64,000 bases of DNA from Streptoverticillium olivoreticuli subsp. olivoreticuli (GCF_003391135.1 NZ_CP031455.1:62001-126000); one strand, 5' to 3'; positions 52,540 to 63,562 are shown, numbered from the stretch's first letter. The notes: generated from the letters alone by a model not told the origin. Numbers and translations: made by a program.

Positions 52540-53126
52540 CGGGCCCCTCCTTCACACCACACGCACCGACGAAGCAGTGGCCCTTCCCTCACCGGGAGTT
52601 GTGTTGTCTCCCGGCTGCAACCGGTACTACGGCCACCTCCGACGCCCACCCGGCCCGCGCCCACTTCCCGGGATCGCCGGTTATAGGACGCGCCGCTTCC
52701 GATGACGAATATCCGCAGGTCATCGGGCCGGGGAGGGCCTCCCCAGTTCCCGCCGCCACCTTCGATACGTTCCGCGCCCCATACGCCGGGGAGTCCTTCA
52801 CGGCTGCCCGTCCAGGATCTTCACCGCTTCCATGGCCTTCGCCCCGATTTCGAGAGGCTCGGCACTCCCTCGTTCCACCCGAAAGGGTGGCTGAGTAACG
52901 ACGCCGCAGGCTTCGCGTGATGCTACGGACCGTATCGTCGCTCCCCCTTTACAGGGCCTTTGACGCTGGGCTTCGACGCCGGACGTTTCCCTCCGACGCC
53001 GCCAGCCTGCTACCGGGCCTCCTGGCAGCTACCCGGACCGGACTTCCACCGGCAGGCGACGACGAGCTTCCGAACAGCAAGAACACCGCTACGTCACGGT
53101 GCCACCTCCTGCTCTACTGGGCGCAC

Positions 53127-53139
53127 GAAAGAGGTTCAC
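53127..53139 (+). mobile_element. Right terminal repeat of the intron-split IS5-family element
   Basis: GAAAGAGGTTCAC is the outer end of the IS whose body lies at 50275-51065, displaced 2 kb by the group II intron. Confidence 0.8.
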
Positions 53140-53240
53140 TGAACCTCTTTCAACCTGTCTCTGCAGGGTGAAACGGGCTGGTCAGAGGGTGTGACGACGC
53201 GAGGCTCCTGGTCGTTGCGCTGGTGTTCTCTACCTTTGAT
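53140..53240 (+). mobile_element. IS5-family element, left-end fragment
   Basis: TGAACCTCTTTCAACCTGTC opens a ~100-bp stretch closely matching 50280-50380 (GGTGAAACGGGCTGG, GTGACGACGCGAGGCTCCTG). It breaks off near TCTCTACC. It lies end to end with the preceding element, so two copies of the family were tandem here. Confidence 0.75.
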
Positions 53241-53385
53241 CTTGGCCAGTGCTCCGCCGTTTACGGCGGGGGTGAAGGCCATCTCAGGGCTGTTCTGACC
53301 CGCGCCGTGTGCACGAGTCCGCAGTGTTGTCCTCAGCCGGCGGGGCGTTGCTGGTTCTCGATGTACTGCTTGACGACGGTCAGCG

Positions 53386-54901
53386 GTGCCGTCGAGTTCT
53401 GACTGCTTTGAGGCGGCGCCGAATTTGTTCAGGGTGCTCGTGACGGATCTGGCCTCGCCGGAGGCGGGCGGGCTGGCGCATCACGAGCTGGAGGAACTCC
53501 TCGAAGTCCGGGGCCGTGACCTGCTGCGACAGCTGCTCCAGGAGCATCTGGACCTGAGGGGGCAACACGAGCAAGAGGCCGTGGAAAGGCGACGGCCGTA
53601 CGTGGTCGGCGCCGATGATCTGCTCCGGCCGCGTCTGGAGAGGGGCCATGGGCGGCTGCTGGCCACGGTGTTCGGAACGGTGACGGTGTCCCGCTGCGCG
53701 TGGCGGCGTCTGGAGGTGGCCAACGTGCACCCGGCCGGACGCGGCTCTCTCACTGTCGAGGGGCCGGCACTCGCGCGGCCTGGCTCGCCTCGCGGTCCAG
53801 ACCGCGATCCGTGTGTCCTACGACGCCGCCGGGGAGGCGATCTGCCGTCGGTGTGGTCCGGTCTTGGGCAAGCGGCAGCTCGCCCGCCTACTCGTCGAGG
53901 CCGCCCCGGACATCGACACCTTCTATGATGCGCGGATCGTTCAACCGTGCACCGCTTCCAAGGTGTTGGTGGTTTCCGTCGACGGCAAAGGGATCGTCAT
54001 GCGGCCCGAGGCGCTGCGGGAAGCCACCCGGCAGGCCGCCGCGCATCGGGAACGAACGTTCCGCACCCGTCTGGCCATCGGAGAGAAGAGCGCCCGGAAG
54101 CGGATGGCCACGCTTGGCGCGGTCTACGATGCCGACTCCGCACCGCGCTGCCCGCACGACGTGATCACCCCGCCCGGCGGACGGTCCGCCCACTACATCC
54201 CGCAGCCGGGCCCCATCGCCCGGGGCAAGTGGCTGTGCGGTTCGGTCCGCCACGATGCGGAACATGTAGTCCGGAAGGTCTTCGATCACGCTGAAGCCCG
54301 CGACCCCCGCCATCGTCGCAGATGGGTGGTCCTGGTCGACGGCGCCCGCCACCAGCTCGATCTGGTCCAGGCCGAAGCCCGCCTCCGCCATGTCGACGTC
54401 CACATCGTCATCGACATCATCCACGTCCTGGAAAAGATCTGGGCGGCGTCCTGGTGCTTCCACCGCACCGGCGACAAAGCCACCGAGAACTGGGTCGCCA
54501 CTCATGCCCTCGCTGTTCTCGCAGGTCATGCCATCGAGGTCGCCGACGCCATCCAGGACCAGGCCGACCACACCGAGCTGAGCAGTGAGCAACACCGCGG
54601 CGTGGACGCATGTGTCCGCTACCTGCGGAACAACAACGAGTTCCTCCACTACGACCAGGCCCTCGCCGCCGGCTGGCCGATCGCCACGGGGATCATCGAG
54701 GGAGCCGCCCGCCATCTCATCGCCGACCGCCTCGACATCAGCGGTGCCCGTTGGGGCCTCGACGGCGCCGAAGCCGTCCTCAAGCTCCGTGCTGTCGCGG
54801 CCAACGGCGACCTCGACGCCTACTGGAAGCATCATCTCGCCCGGGAGCATCAACGCCTCTACCCAGCCTGTGACCAGGGCAGATACGCCCTCACGGCCTG
54901 A
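53386..54901 (+). pseudogene. ISKra4-family transposase, frameshifted
   Basis: The N-terminal part (LEELLEVRGRDLLRQLLQEH, ATVFGTVTVSRCAWRR) is in one frame to about 53765. From RHSRGLARLAVQTAI onward the coding sequence is in another frame, open to 54901. It contains VVSVDGKGIVMRPEALRE, WVVLVDGARHQLDLV, WPIATGIIEGAARHLIADRL and WGLDGAEAVLKLRA. A single frameshift near 53765-53775 separates the halves, so the element could be recently inactivated. The larger downstream frame starts at 53813. Confidence 0.85.
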
Positions 54902-54913
54902 CAGTCACTTCTT

Positions 54914-55252
54914 TCAGAAAGAGCCGTACCCGGAGGCGAACCCGTGGGAGAGGTCCAGCTCGAAGGGAGAGCCCGGGCGATCCGGGGCCCAGCCTCGCGC
55001 GAGCGCGGTGCGAATGTGGTCCGCTACTTCTGAGGGAAGAATCGGGGCGCCCGTTCTGCCGATCCAGTTACTGAAGTGCGGCTGGCCGGTGGTGACCACC
55101 AGCGTCGTTCCCGGGCGGTCGGCGTGTCCGACGGCGTAGGTGCAGGGCGTCCAGCACAGTCCCTGGCTGTAAGTGGGCCTGCGGCGCAGCCGCCACCGAT
55201 AGGTCTCCCCGTCCACGACAATGCGGCGCGAGCCCTTCCTCCCCAATGCCAC
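54914..55252 (-). CDS. Conserved actinobacterial hypothetical protein (112 aa)
   Basis: The product reads RRIVVDGETYRWRLRRRPTY, GLCWTPCTYAVGHADRPGTT and GSPFELDLSHGF, a pattern I recognise from many uncharacterised short Streptomyces proteins. It is probably cytoplasmic, with a beta-rich N-terminal part and no catalytic motif. No signal peptide is present. It lies between two transposase relics. Its 3' end (AGAAAGAGCCGTACCCG) resembles a stretch at 55336 beside the IS4 relic, so the last residues may be recombined. Confidence 0.6.
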   Translation of the reverse strand: MALGRKGSRRIVVDGETYRWRLRRRPTYSQGLCWTPCTYAVGHADRPGTTLVVTTGQPHFSNWIGRTGAPILPSEVADHIRTALARGWAPDRPGSPFELDLSHGFASGYGSF

Positions 55253-55334
55253 AGCCCCTCCTCGGATCTCCCCACACGTTAACGCGCGCCCGGCCCGCTG
55301 CTGAAACAGGTACTCGCTTCGCTTCCCCGTTCCT

Positions 55335-55560
55335 CACTCAGAAAGAGCCGCACCCGTCTCGAACCGCGCCAGAGCGAGCACGAAGTGCACCACGACCCGC
55401 GAGGGCAGCAGCCGCGCCCGCCGCTGGACGGTCCCGATCTCCTCGGGCACGGCAGTCGATCAGCGCGAAATCTTGGGTCGGCTTCAGCTCGCCGAGGTGC
55501 CCCGGTGCGAACACGCCCTCGGCCGCACAGCCTTCACGAGGGATGCACGGACTCATCCTG
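55335..55560 (-). pseudogene. IS4-family transposase, N-terminal relic
   Basis: On the minus strand EGVFAPGHLGEL and, in another frame, LPSRVVVHFVLALARFETG match the N-terminal domain of IS4-family transposases. The usual linking segment is frameshifted and the rest of the gene is gone. Confidence 0.75.
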
Positions 55561-55958
55561 CGACGGAGACTCCCAGATCAACGGTCTCGGTCGAACACTG
55601 ATTTGCCGGGGTTCCGTTGCGTGGCTCAAGCCTTCTTGACGAACCGTCCGTTCCTCTGGATCAAAGGCGTTGGGGTTTCCACTCCAACGAATCAGCCTCA
55701 TCCGCCCACATCACCACATTCGTACGCAGTCAGCTTGCCCCAGCAGCTGATGGTGCATCAGCTTGAGAGCGTGTCAAGGCGTTGCGCTTGGTGCAGCTGG
55801 CGCGCCAACCCGGTGCCAGAATCGGCAATACACGCGGCAGCGGCCGCCCGCACTCAGGTGAATCTTGGTAGCGAAGCCTCTGCGGGAGGGATCAAGGTCC
55901 TTACTCGCTGCAGCTTCTCCACCAGCCACTTGCATGTGGGCGGCCCTTGGTGTTCGGG
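55561..55958 (+). other. Gap with no recognised feature
   Basis: No gene, RNA or IS end is recognised in this ~400 bp. It lies downstream of the response-regulator gene, and no clear terminator hairpin was found. Confidence 0.4.
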
Positions 55959-56609
55959 CTACTCGGTGAGCCGGGCGGTGTAGGCGAGCAGGGCAGCCTG
56001 GACGCGGTTAGCGGCGCCGAGTTTGTTGAAAATGCTGGAGACGTGGGATTTCACGGTGCCTTCGCTCATGAAGAGTTCGGTGGCGATGTCGGCGTTGGAC
56101 TTGCCCTGTCTGATGCCCTCGAGAACCTGGCGTTCGCGGGGGCTGAGAGTGTGCAGGGCCTGTTGTTGTTCGGCGCTCAGGTGCGGGAGGGCGGTGTAGG
56201 AGCGGATCAGGCGCTGGGTGACAGCGGGGGCGAGCATGGCCTCGCCAGCGTGGACGACCCGGATGGCCTGGAGGAGCACTTCGGGGCCGCAGTCCTTGAG
56301 CAGAAAGCCGGCTGCGCCTGCCTGCAGGGCGCAGCGTACGTAGTCGTCCTGGCCGAATGTGGTGAGCATGATGACTTTGGGGGGATTGGGGATTTCGGAG
56401 CAGATCGCTGTGGTTGCGGTCAGGCCGTCGACGCGGGGCATGCGGATGTCCATCAGGATGACGTCCGGCTGGAGGGAACGTGCGGCTTCGACGGCTTGTG
56501 CGCCGTCGGAGACCTGGCCTACCAGGTGGATCTCGTCGGCGATGTCCAGGATCGTGCTGAGTCCTTCCCGGACGATGACGTCGTCGTCGGCCAGCAGAAC
56601 TTTGATCAT
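55959..56609 (-). CDS. NarL/LuxR-family response regulator
   Basis: The 216-residue protein has a receiver domain (1-120) with the acidic pocket ADDD at 7-10 and phospho-acceptor D54 in ILMDIRMP. The conserved LLKD Lys follows. A C-terminal LuxR helix-turn-helix (about 152-210) has LSPRERQVLEGIRQGKSN and ELFMSEGTVKSHVSSIFNKL. The ATG at 56609 is chosen because AAGGAGAG lies upstream and the start overlaps the stop of the kinase gene (56606-56609). It is coexpressed with and presumably phosphorylated by that kinase. The regulon cannot be read from sequence. It might control neighbouring accessory genes. Confidence 0.93.
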   Translation of the reverse strand: MIKVLLADDDVIVREGLSTILDIADEIHLVGQVSDGAQAVEAARSLQPDVILMDIRMPRVDGLTATTAICSEIPNPPKVIMLTTFGQDDYVRCALQAGAAGFLLKDCGPEVLLQAIRVVHAGEAMLAPAVTQRLIRSYTALPHLSAEQQQALHTLSPRERQVLEGIRQGKSNADIATELFMSEGTVKSHVSSIFNKLGAANRVQAALLAYTARLTE

Positions 56610-57802
56610 TTCTCTCCTTGTGCGGGGAACGGGCTGGACGCCCCGTGGCCCAGGGGAAGTTGGGCCTCGACATGGAACCCGCCCTCGGTGGTGGGTCCCG
56701 TGGTGAAGGTTCCGCCGTGTTCGCGGACGCGGCGGCGCAGTCCGGCAAGGCCGTTGCCTCCCCCAGGGATGGCGCGCGCCGGCGTGGCGGTGGGGCCGTT
56801 GGTGACCCGGATCAGCAAGGTGCCCGGGGGGTAGCACACTTCGACGGTGATGGGCGCCCCAGGGGCGTGCTTGACGGCGTTGGTCAGAGCTTCCTGGACT
56901 ACCCGGTAGGCAGTGGCGCGTAGGGCGGTGGGCACTGTGGTGGCCGACTCCTCCCTCGACAGGTTCACCTGGGTGCCGGTGGCTCGGGTGCCGTCCACGA
57001 GCCGCTCCAGGGCCCGGACCTCCGGCGGTTCCAGTGGTGCGGACTCATAGTCGTGTCCGGACGGCTGTAGAAAACCGAGAATGCCGCGCAGTTCATCCAG
57101 GGCCTGGGTGCCTGATGTGCGGATCAGCTCGGCCCGCTTGGTCACCCACTCCGCACCTTTGTCCGCCCCGAGCTCGAGGGCGCCGGCATGTACGACGACG
57201 TGGGTGATCCGGTGCGCGACCACATCGTGCATCTCCCGGGCGATACGGGTGCGCTCCTCAGCCTGGGCCGCCTCGGCCAGCAACTGCTGCTCCCGCTCGA
57301 GACGGTCTGTGTATTCCGAGAGCGAGACGATCCGTACGTGCCTGGTGCGTAGGTAGGCGCCCACGATGACCGGGGCGACGACGAAGGCCATAGCCCCGCT
57401 GCTGTAGGAGGCAATGTGTAGCACGTCGTAGGGCGGGAAGCCCCTGATCCAGGGGGTGAATGCGTTCACTACTGTCAGCAGGGTGCCCACCGTCCAGGCC
57501 GTGCGTACTCTGCCTCGCTGGGCCAGGGTGAATAGTGCCAGCAGCACTGCGGCGGGTGCATAGACGAACCAGTCGCCGATCACCGCCAGTGTGGCTGTCG
57601 CGCGTGGTCGGCGCAGTCTGAATGCCATCAGCAGGCCGATAGCCACTGATGCGATGGCGTTGACGGCGAGGTGTTCGGTCAGGAAGCCCGCATGTGGTTC
57701 GGCCAGGACCTCGGCGAGGTTATACACGCCCGCGCCGAGTGCGGGCAGGTATTCCGCATGGGTGAATTTCCAGCCGGACCCGATGGAAAGGGAGAACGGC
57801 AT
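56606..57802 (-). CDS. Two-component sensor histidine kinase (HisKA_3 type)
   Basis: The 398-residue protein has about four hydrophobic membrane segments in its first 150 residues. A HisKA_3 dimerisation domain carries phospho-acceptor H192 in REMHDVVAHRI. A HATPase_c domain follows, with VVQEALTNAVKHAPG (N box) and GGGNGLAGLRRRVREHGG (G box). There is no large extracellular sensor domain, so the signal is probably read in or at the membrane. It overlaps the response-regulator gene by ATGA. This layout is typical of small actinobacterial NarL-type pairs. Confidence 0.92.
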   Translation of the reverse strand: MPFSLSIGSGWKFTHAEYLPALGAGVYNLAEVLAEPHAGFLTEHLAVNAIASVAIGLLMAFRLRRPRATATLAVIGDWFVYAPAAVLLALFTLAQRGRVRTAWTVGTLLTVVNAFTPWIRGFPPYDVLHIASYSSGAMAFVVAPVIVGAYLRTRHVRIVSLSEYTDRLEREQQLLAEAAQAEERTRIAREMHDVVAHRITHVVVHAGALELGADKGAEWVTKRAELIRTSGTQALDELRGILGFLQPSGHDYESAPLEPPEVRALERLVDGTRATGTQVNLSREESATTVPTALRATAYRVVQEALTNAVKHAPGAPITVEVCYPPGTLLIRVTNGPTATPARAIPGGGNGLAGLRRRVREHGGTFTTGPTTEGGFHVEAQLPLGHGASSPFPAQGEK

Positions 57803-58694
57803 CTACGACTCCCTTCACACCGTACCGTCGGAAAAACAAGGAACCGCAAAGGGTAGCTCACTGGTGGAAAATATTGCGCCGGGCTGCGGAGCAGCTGCGT
57901 GTCAGCCTGGCTGTGAATGGCTGGTTCCAGGCCATCCACGCCCCCGGCAACGGCCGTCGACAGGTCTGGCGGCAGGGCGGTCTTCCGGCGCCGGTCCGGC
58001 CTGGGCCAGGCATTTTCCCTGGGAGAGCTGGGGGTGCAGTGCCACTTTCGTCGTACTGCCACCCAACGTAAGGCGGGGGCAGAATCAGCCCCCAGGTCAT
58101 CCGGGAACCAGCCATCACCCCCAAGAATGGAACGGAGCGCCTGCCGGGCATCCAGTGGGCCCTCTCTCCGGAAAAGGAACTCCCACATCAGAGGCACCAG
58201 AAGTCCATAGAAGCTGAACAGTCATGTTGCACAAGCATTCGCCACGGTTCGAAGTTGCACTCCGAAAGCGCTCCGGGCCGGCACCGTATTCGCACTTATC
58301 GGACTGCTGTCCGACTGGCGGTACCAGCTCTATTGCTAAGTCTGCCGCTCCATCACCCAGTTTCCATCGCATGTACGCACAGCCTTCACTGATCCCGACC
58401 GTTTCCATGTGTCCGGCGACACAGACTCTGCGGGATTCAACAATGCGGCAAACTCCTGCAAGCGGCGCCCAACCGAAAACCAGGCCAGCCCGCCGCCCTA
58501 CCTGAACGATCCGACGACAGTTACGAGCGCAGGCTCAGTAGCCGCTGCCACGGGCCCTCTCCAAGGCAAGCCATGGACGCACCCCAGGGTTACACATCTC
58601 TCGCGACACGGAAGATCGGTTCGTCATTACACATTCACGACAATCGCCAGACCATCAGAGCCCGCCAGACCGTTCAAGGGAATACACGAGGGTA
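57803..58694 (+). other. Gap between kinase and DivIVA-like gene
   Basis: No gene is recognised in this ~890 bp. Open frames on both strands lack ribosome binding sites and family signatures. It should contain divergent promoters for the kinase operon and the DivIVA-like gene. Confidence 0.4.
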
Positions 58695-59282
58695 ATGCTG
58701 ACACCCAAGGATATTCGCGCCAAGAAGTTCGAAACCGTGCGACTGCGCGAAGGGTACGACATGAATGACGTCGACGGATTTCTCGATATCATAGAAAATG
58801 ACATATCTCTTCTAATGCTCAGGGTAGCCGAACTCGAGGGCGGGCTGGAGGCCGGAGAAGAATCGATGAAGGTCTCGGGTGAAGAAATTACTGCCTCCCG
58901 CCTGCTCGGTGCCGCCCAAGAGACCGCCGATCGTCTCCTGAGCAGCGCTCGAGAAGAAGCCCGCGAAGTAGTGGAGCAGGCTAACTCCGAGGCAGAAAAA
59001 GTCATGCGCAAGGCCAAGGCCAGGGCGGAAGGGATGCGGCAAGCAGCCCAGCGGGACGTTGAGGGCACCCGCCGGCAGGCGGAGGAGGAGTACGCAACAG
59101 GGCTGGCAGCACATAATGAAGCCATCACCGAAATCGAACGACGCATCGAAGAGCTGAATTCATTCGCATCTCTCTACCACGTTCGAATGCGGGCTTACAT
59201 CGAGGCAAGGCTCGGCGAGTTGGAGTTCTTCGATTCTTCCGACCCTGATCATCAGCAGCCCTCCGAGCCGGCCCGGGATTAG
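58695..59282 (+). CDS. DivIVA-domain coiled-coil protein
   Basis: The 195-residue protein opens with the DivIVA signature LTPKDIRAKKFETVRLREGY and DMNDVDGFLD, then switches to long heptad coiled coil (about 35-170, rich in A/E/R/Q). DivIVA proteins bind curved membrane and in actinobacteria organise polar growth. This one is shorter than the essential Streptomyces DivIVA and is more like an accessory paralogue. CGAGGG lies upstream of the ATG. No operon partner is seen. Its link to the toxin cassette is unknown. Confidence 0.85.
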   Translation: MLTPKDIRAKKFETVRLREGYDMNDVDGFLDIIENDISLLMLRVAELEGGLEAGEESMKVSGEEITASRLLGAAQETADRLLSSAREEAREVVEQANSEAEKVMRKAKARAEGMRQAAQRDVEGTRRQAEEEYATGLAAHNEAITEIERRIEELNSFASLYHVRMRAYIEARLGELEFFDSSDPDHQQPSEPARD

Positions 59283-60394
59283 CCCACTTACTTCACCTGG
59301 CGCACTTCGGAAACCCTGGACTCGCGCGGCAGCCGCAAGAATAAACGGCCCATCTGCCCGACTGCAGGCAGATGAAAAGCCTGAGTCGAATATCCAATCG
59401 ACGAAGAACGTGATTTTTGATGGCCTGACACCCTTGGCCTGTACGTAAGCGATACCCATTTGTCTACTCAGTGAAATTATTCCATCCTGTCCCGCAGAAC
59501 AAAAGGGTCTAGCCGGACACACCCTTGGCGCGGGGAAGGGTGGGCGGCCATTCAGTTACTTCGTCGTAGCGGGCGCAGGTTTCGAGGCATCCGTGAGATG
59601 CCGACGAGTTGATTGCTGACCTGCCAAAGGGGGGGGAGCTGTAGCCGACCTCCCCAACCTGCTGCTTGTCGTCATACCTGCGGGCGCCGGGAAAGCACTC
59701 AGGGCGGAGAAGGCCTGGGCCTGCAGGGCATCGGCAAGCCGGTCTTTGCGGACGTAGCGGGCCGCGACGACACGGCTTTCGCCGGAGGCCCAGGCGATCG
59801 GGCTGGTGCCAGCGCCGTCGGGCGGGCTATCACGCCGACGTGATTTATCTGAAAGGGCTCATCAACGCGGGCGCTGGAGCCCCGCCCGGCCGCCTCTAGC
59901 TCGCGCTACCCACGACGGGGCGGGGGCCTGCCTCTCTGCCGACGGCCTGGAGACCGTCACGGAGGTAGCAGAGGGGCAGGGGTGCCGGCCCCGCGCAGGA
60001 AGGCCGACAGATGTCGACGGGACGTGGTCCGGGTTCGGCGGTCTGATGAAGAGCGACACGCCATGCGGGTCACAACGGAATACGGCAGCGCAGCTCGCGC
60101 TCGTTCGTGACGCATGGCGCCGCTGGTATGAGTACGGGAGTGTACTGGGCGTGCGTTGAGGTGAATATGCCGGGAGTCGGCATGGCAGGCGGGCCGCTGG
60201 AGAGAGGCACGCCGACGATGGCCGCAGCGTCTTCAAGTACTCGATAGCGGAGGGCTTGCGCAGGTTCCGCCCAGGGACATCGGTGTGGCGCTTCATGTGC
60301 CCCCTTGCCTCAGGACGGTGTCAGGGGCCCCTGTGCCAGTGCTGTTGGCGTATCTCATTGATCTGGCGCTGATCTTGTGACGGTGCCGGTCAGG
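59283..60394 (+). other. Gap with decayed DNA
   Basis: No gene is recognised in this ~1.1 kb. AGTGAAATTATTCCATCCTG near 59470 resembles a diverged terminal repeat of the IS5-family element found elsewhere in the window, but no transposase follows. The remainder is probably IS debris too decayed to assign. Confidence 0.45.
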
Positions 60395-60965
60395 TTCTCA
60401 TAAGGATCCCGATGCGGAGGAGCTCGGGGTTGGCGCGGCCGTAGCCGGCACGCTTGAGGGTGACTTACCTTCAGCCTGGCCGGAACTCCAGTGGCTGGAG
60501 AGCCCAGCGATGACCGCATCCCGGTCGCGTTCCAGGCCATCGGCGAAATGGTGCAGGTGAGGCAGGTCGTCACGACGAACTTACTCGATCCAGCCCGGAA
60601 GTCCGTCGCCTCGCCGCTCGTGCATGAGGGCAGCCAAAGTCGCGGACGTGCCGGACGACGGCGTCCAGTTCGGAGCAAGCGGCTCGGATCTCCTTCAGCC
60701 CCTGCAGCTCGCCCGGCCGCAGCAGCACCGGGTCGGTCAAGATCCACCTCAGAGCCCGCCGAGGCTTGGGCGGTGTCCACGACAATGGAGGCGGGACAGT
60801 GCCGAGCTTGAGCTGTCGGATGTAGGCGTTGACCGTGCTGCGGTCTCCTTTGAATCCCTGGTCACGGACCTCACGGAAGAGCTGGGAAGTATTGCGGCAG
60901 CCCTCGCTGTACCGCTGGTAGAGATATGTCTTGCAGTCATCGAGTTTCGTGCGCAGTAGGGTCAC
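60395..60965 (-). pseudogene. ISL3-family transposase, C-terminal relic
   Basis: On the minus strand DDCKTYLYQRYSEGCRNTSQ and VNAYIRQLKLG are followed, across frameshifts, by FADGLERDRDAVIAGL, SSGQAEG and KRAGYGRANPELLRIGIL. These are in the order of the ISL3 C-terminal domain. The catalytic N-terminal half is absent. It points away from the ISL3 element at 61502 and is a different copy. Confidence 0.75.
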
Positions 60966-61016
60966 TTTGACCAGTCATGTCCCCTGTGGGACACCGTCGG
61001 CGAATTCGGCGGTGCT

Positions 61017-61502
61017 CTATGCGGGGCGAAGGCGCGTGAAGCGTGAGGCGCGTGTTGTGGCGAAGGGTGTTTCGGTCAGCCAGGCGTCGGTACGGACGAG
61101 GTTGAGGGCAGCGGCGGTGAGCACGTGCTGGAACCGGGTTTTCTCCAGGCCGATGTAGCGGGTCCGGCGCAGGCCGCAGTGGCGGAGACCCTGTCCGATC
61201 GTGCCCTCGATGCCCGCGCGGCGGTTGTAATGCTGCTGCCACTCGGGCGTTTCCTGGAGTTGGCGGACGCGCCGGATCGCCTCGTGCTCGTCGCGCGGGC
61301 CCAGGGCGAGCTTGCGGGGAGAGTTGGCGGCGTGGGTGCACTTTGCGCGCACTGGGCAGGGTGCGCAGTGCTGCCGGTCGAAGGTGACGAGGGACTGCAC
61401 GTAGTCGGGCCTGTGCTGGTGCGGTCGCCAGCCGATGCTGTGGTGGCCCTGGGGGCACGTCACCTGACGGTACTTGTCCCCGTACTCGTCCGAGTGACCC
61501 TG
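61017..61502 (-). pseudogene. IS1182-family transposase, C-terminal relic
   Basis: The minus-strand frame contains RKLALGPRDEHEAIRRVRQL, EWQQHYNRRAGIEGTIGQGL and RTRYIGLEKTRFQHVLTAAA. The catalytic RAGIEG block of the IS1182-type DDE domain is present. It is cut at 61502 by the left end of an ISL3 element. The remaining N-terminal part was not found beyond that element's right end, which implies a deletion or rearrangement. Confidence 0.8.
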
Positions 61503-63243
61503 GCAAGATTTTCGTGGGCGGAGATCAGCCCGGAAACGTATGGCGCGAACTCCCCGGCACCGGGCATCCTCTTCTTGTGTGGCATCGAACTTCCCTCCCT
61601 GCTGCCGCATTTAACAGACGTGATGGTTGTCTCCGTCGACGCGACAGGCCCTGCCGTGATCGTCCATGCTCGTACGCGTGACAAGAGCCCTGCTCGGTGT
61701 ACGGGCTGCGCCATCACCAACGACTGGGTGCACAGCCGCTACGTACGCCATCTCACCGACAGGGCGATCGGTGGCCAGCCGATGCGCATCGAGCTGAGCG
61801 TGCGCCGCCTGTACTGCGAGAACCCGGCCTGCATGAAGGTCACGTTTGCCGAGCAGGTCGACGGACTCACGGCGCGCTACCAGCGCCGTACCCAGCTGTT
61901 GCAGGACCTGGTGGAGACGGTCGGTGTCCTGCTTGCCGGGCGGGGCGGTGCTCGGCTCCTGGGGTTGCTGAGCGCGCCGTTGCCGCAGACCAGCGTGCTG
62001 TTCCAGCTGATGAGAGTGCCTTTGCCGATCACCGTGACGCCGCGGGGTGCTGGGTGTGGACGATTTCGCACTGTACGCAGAGGTGTACGGCACCCTGCTC
62101 GTCGACGATGACACCCGCCTGCCGATCACCTTGTGAGAGAGGCACGATGCCGCCGCACTGGCCGCATGGCTACGAGAGCACCCCGCCCGGGGTGGAGATC
62201 GTGTGCCGGGACGGCTCGCTGACCTACCGGCAGGGGATCACCGACGGTGCTCCGGAAGCAGTGCAGGTCAGCGACCTCTTCCACCTCTGGCTGGGGCTCT
62301 CGCGACGGGTCCAGGACGTCGCGGTCGCGCACCGCGCCTGTCTGGCAACCGCCGTCCCGCCGCCGGCTGAGCACCACGAGGAGCCACAGCCCTCCGCGGA
62401 CGCCGGAGTGACGCTGGAGACGACGCGAGCCGGGCGGCACGCAAAACGCCTGTTCGAGGCCGTCCACGAGCGCGCCGGCACGGGCCGCAGCATCCACGCG
62501 ATCGCCCGTGAGCTCGGACTGAACCGGCGCACCGTGCACAAGTACGCCCGCGCCGAGAGCTGGCAGGAAGTAGTCCGTCGCACCCGGTTCCGCCCGCCCA
62601 CAGCCCTCGCGCCCTACCTCGACTGCCTGCGGCAACGCTGGGATGAGGGCGAGCACAACGCCAAGACCCTGCACCAGCAACTGACCGCCAAGGGCTATCG
62701 CGGGCACTACCAACGCATCAAAACCACCGTCGCACCCTGACGCAGGACGAACGGCATGCCAGCTCCGCAGACACGTGCACCATCCCCCCCTCCAGGTCGC
62801 CCGGTGAACGGAATCATCACCCCACCCGAACGGCGGCACCTGGAGGCCCAGGAGCAGCTCCAGCTGCTGTTCAGCTACTGCCCGGAACTGGCACACGTCC
62901 ACGAACTGATCCGCCAGTTCGCCACCATGGTCGACCAGCGCGACGCCACCGGACTGCCCGGCTAGCTCGGGAAGCTCGCCACCTGCGGACATCCGACCCT
63001 GGCGGGTCCGGCAAAGGGCATCCGCGAGGACCAGGACGCGGCGGTCCAGGGCGTCACCACTCCCTACAGCTCCGGGATGAACGAAGGCCGTGTCACAGAT
63101 GTGAAGCTCCAGAAGCGGATCATGAGTGGCCGCGCTGGCGTCCCGCTACTGCGGCAACGCGTCGTCCTGATCGCACACTTGAGACGCCGCTGCACCAACC
63201 GGGCCGCATTCCTGGATTGATCTCCGCCCACGAAAATCTATCC
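61502..63243 (+). mobile_element. ISL3-family insertion sequence
   Basis: The left end GGCAAGATTTTCGTGGGCGG and the right end (complement GGATAGATTTTCGTGGGCGG) share an AGATTTTCGTGGGCGGAGAT core as inverted repeats. The element is about 1.74 kb. Flanks gtgaccct and agagccag do not match, so no target duplication is evident. Confidence 0.8.
61572..63220 (+). pseudogene. ISL3-family transposase, frameshifted
   Basis: The N-terminal part has a zinc-ribbon start (CTGC ... C...C near residues 30-75) and LVETVGVLLAGRGGARLL in one frame. Near 62045 it shifts to VLGVDDFALYAEVYGTLLVD, with the first catalytic Asp. It then shifts again to GVEIVCRDGSLTYRQGITDG and AVQVSDLFHLWLGLSRRVQD. A final part (GRAGVPLLRQRVVLI) follows after 62970. 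At least three breaks are present, so it is not functional. Confidence 0.8.
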
Positions 63244-63562
63244 AGAGCCAGCCAAGGCAGTACGCCGACAGGCGCCACCGCCCGCACCACTACTACAGAC
63301 ACCGCGGGGCACTATTCAATGCAGACAGTTCAGCAGCCCACCCGGCTATCTACTCACCCGTCAAATCCAGCATCACGACCGGTCAACGACGCCACACGGG
63401 CATCGTCACAAGATGTCCGGCTGCATTGCAAAGCTCCCCGGCCGAAGAGATGAGATATGAACATCTCACTCAACAGCCCGGGAGCCTCGCTTTTTATGGC
63501 ACCGTCACGCGTCACCCGGTCAGCCGCCGCCCTGAGGATTCATAATCCTTACGGGGGTTTTC

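Larger units (their letters stand above)
51066..53126 (-). ncRNA. Group II intron (complete, with ORF)
   Basis: Read on the minus strand the intron starts at 53126 with GTGCGCCCAG (GUGYG consensus) and ends at 51066 with ...CCCTAC (AY consensus). Domain V lies at 51129-51161, and a domain VI stem (GGGGGCTGG...CCAGCCCCC) follows before the 3' end. Joining the exons restores GTGAACCTCTTTC|AACCTG, the terminal repeat of the host IS5-family element, which confirms both boundaries. It encodes its own reverse transcriptase. The IS end is a multicopy and non-essential target site. Confidence 0.9.
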
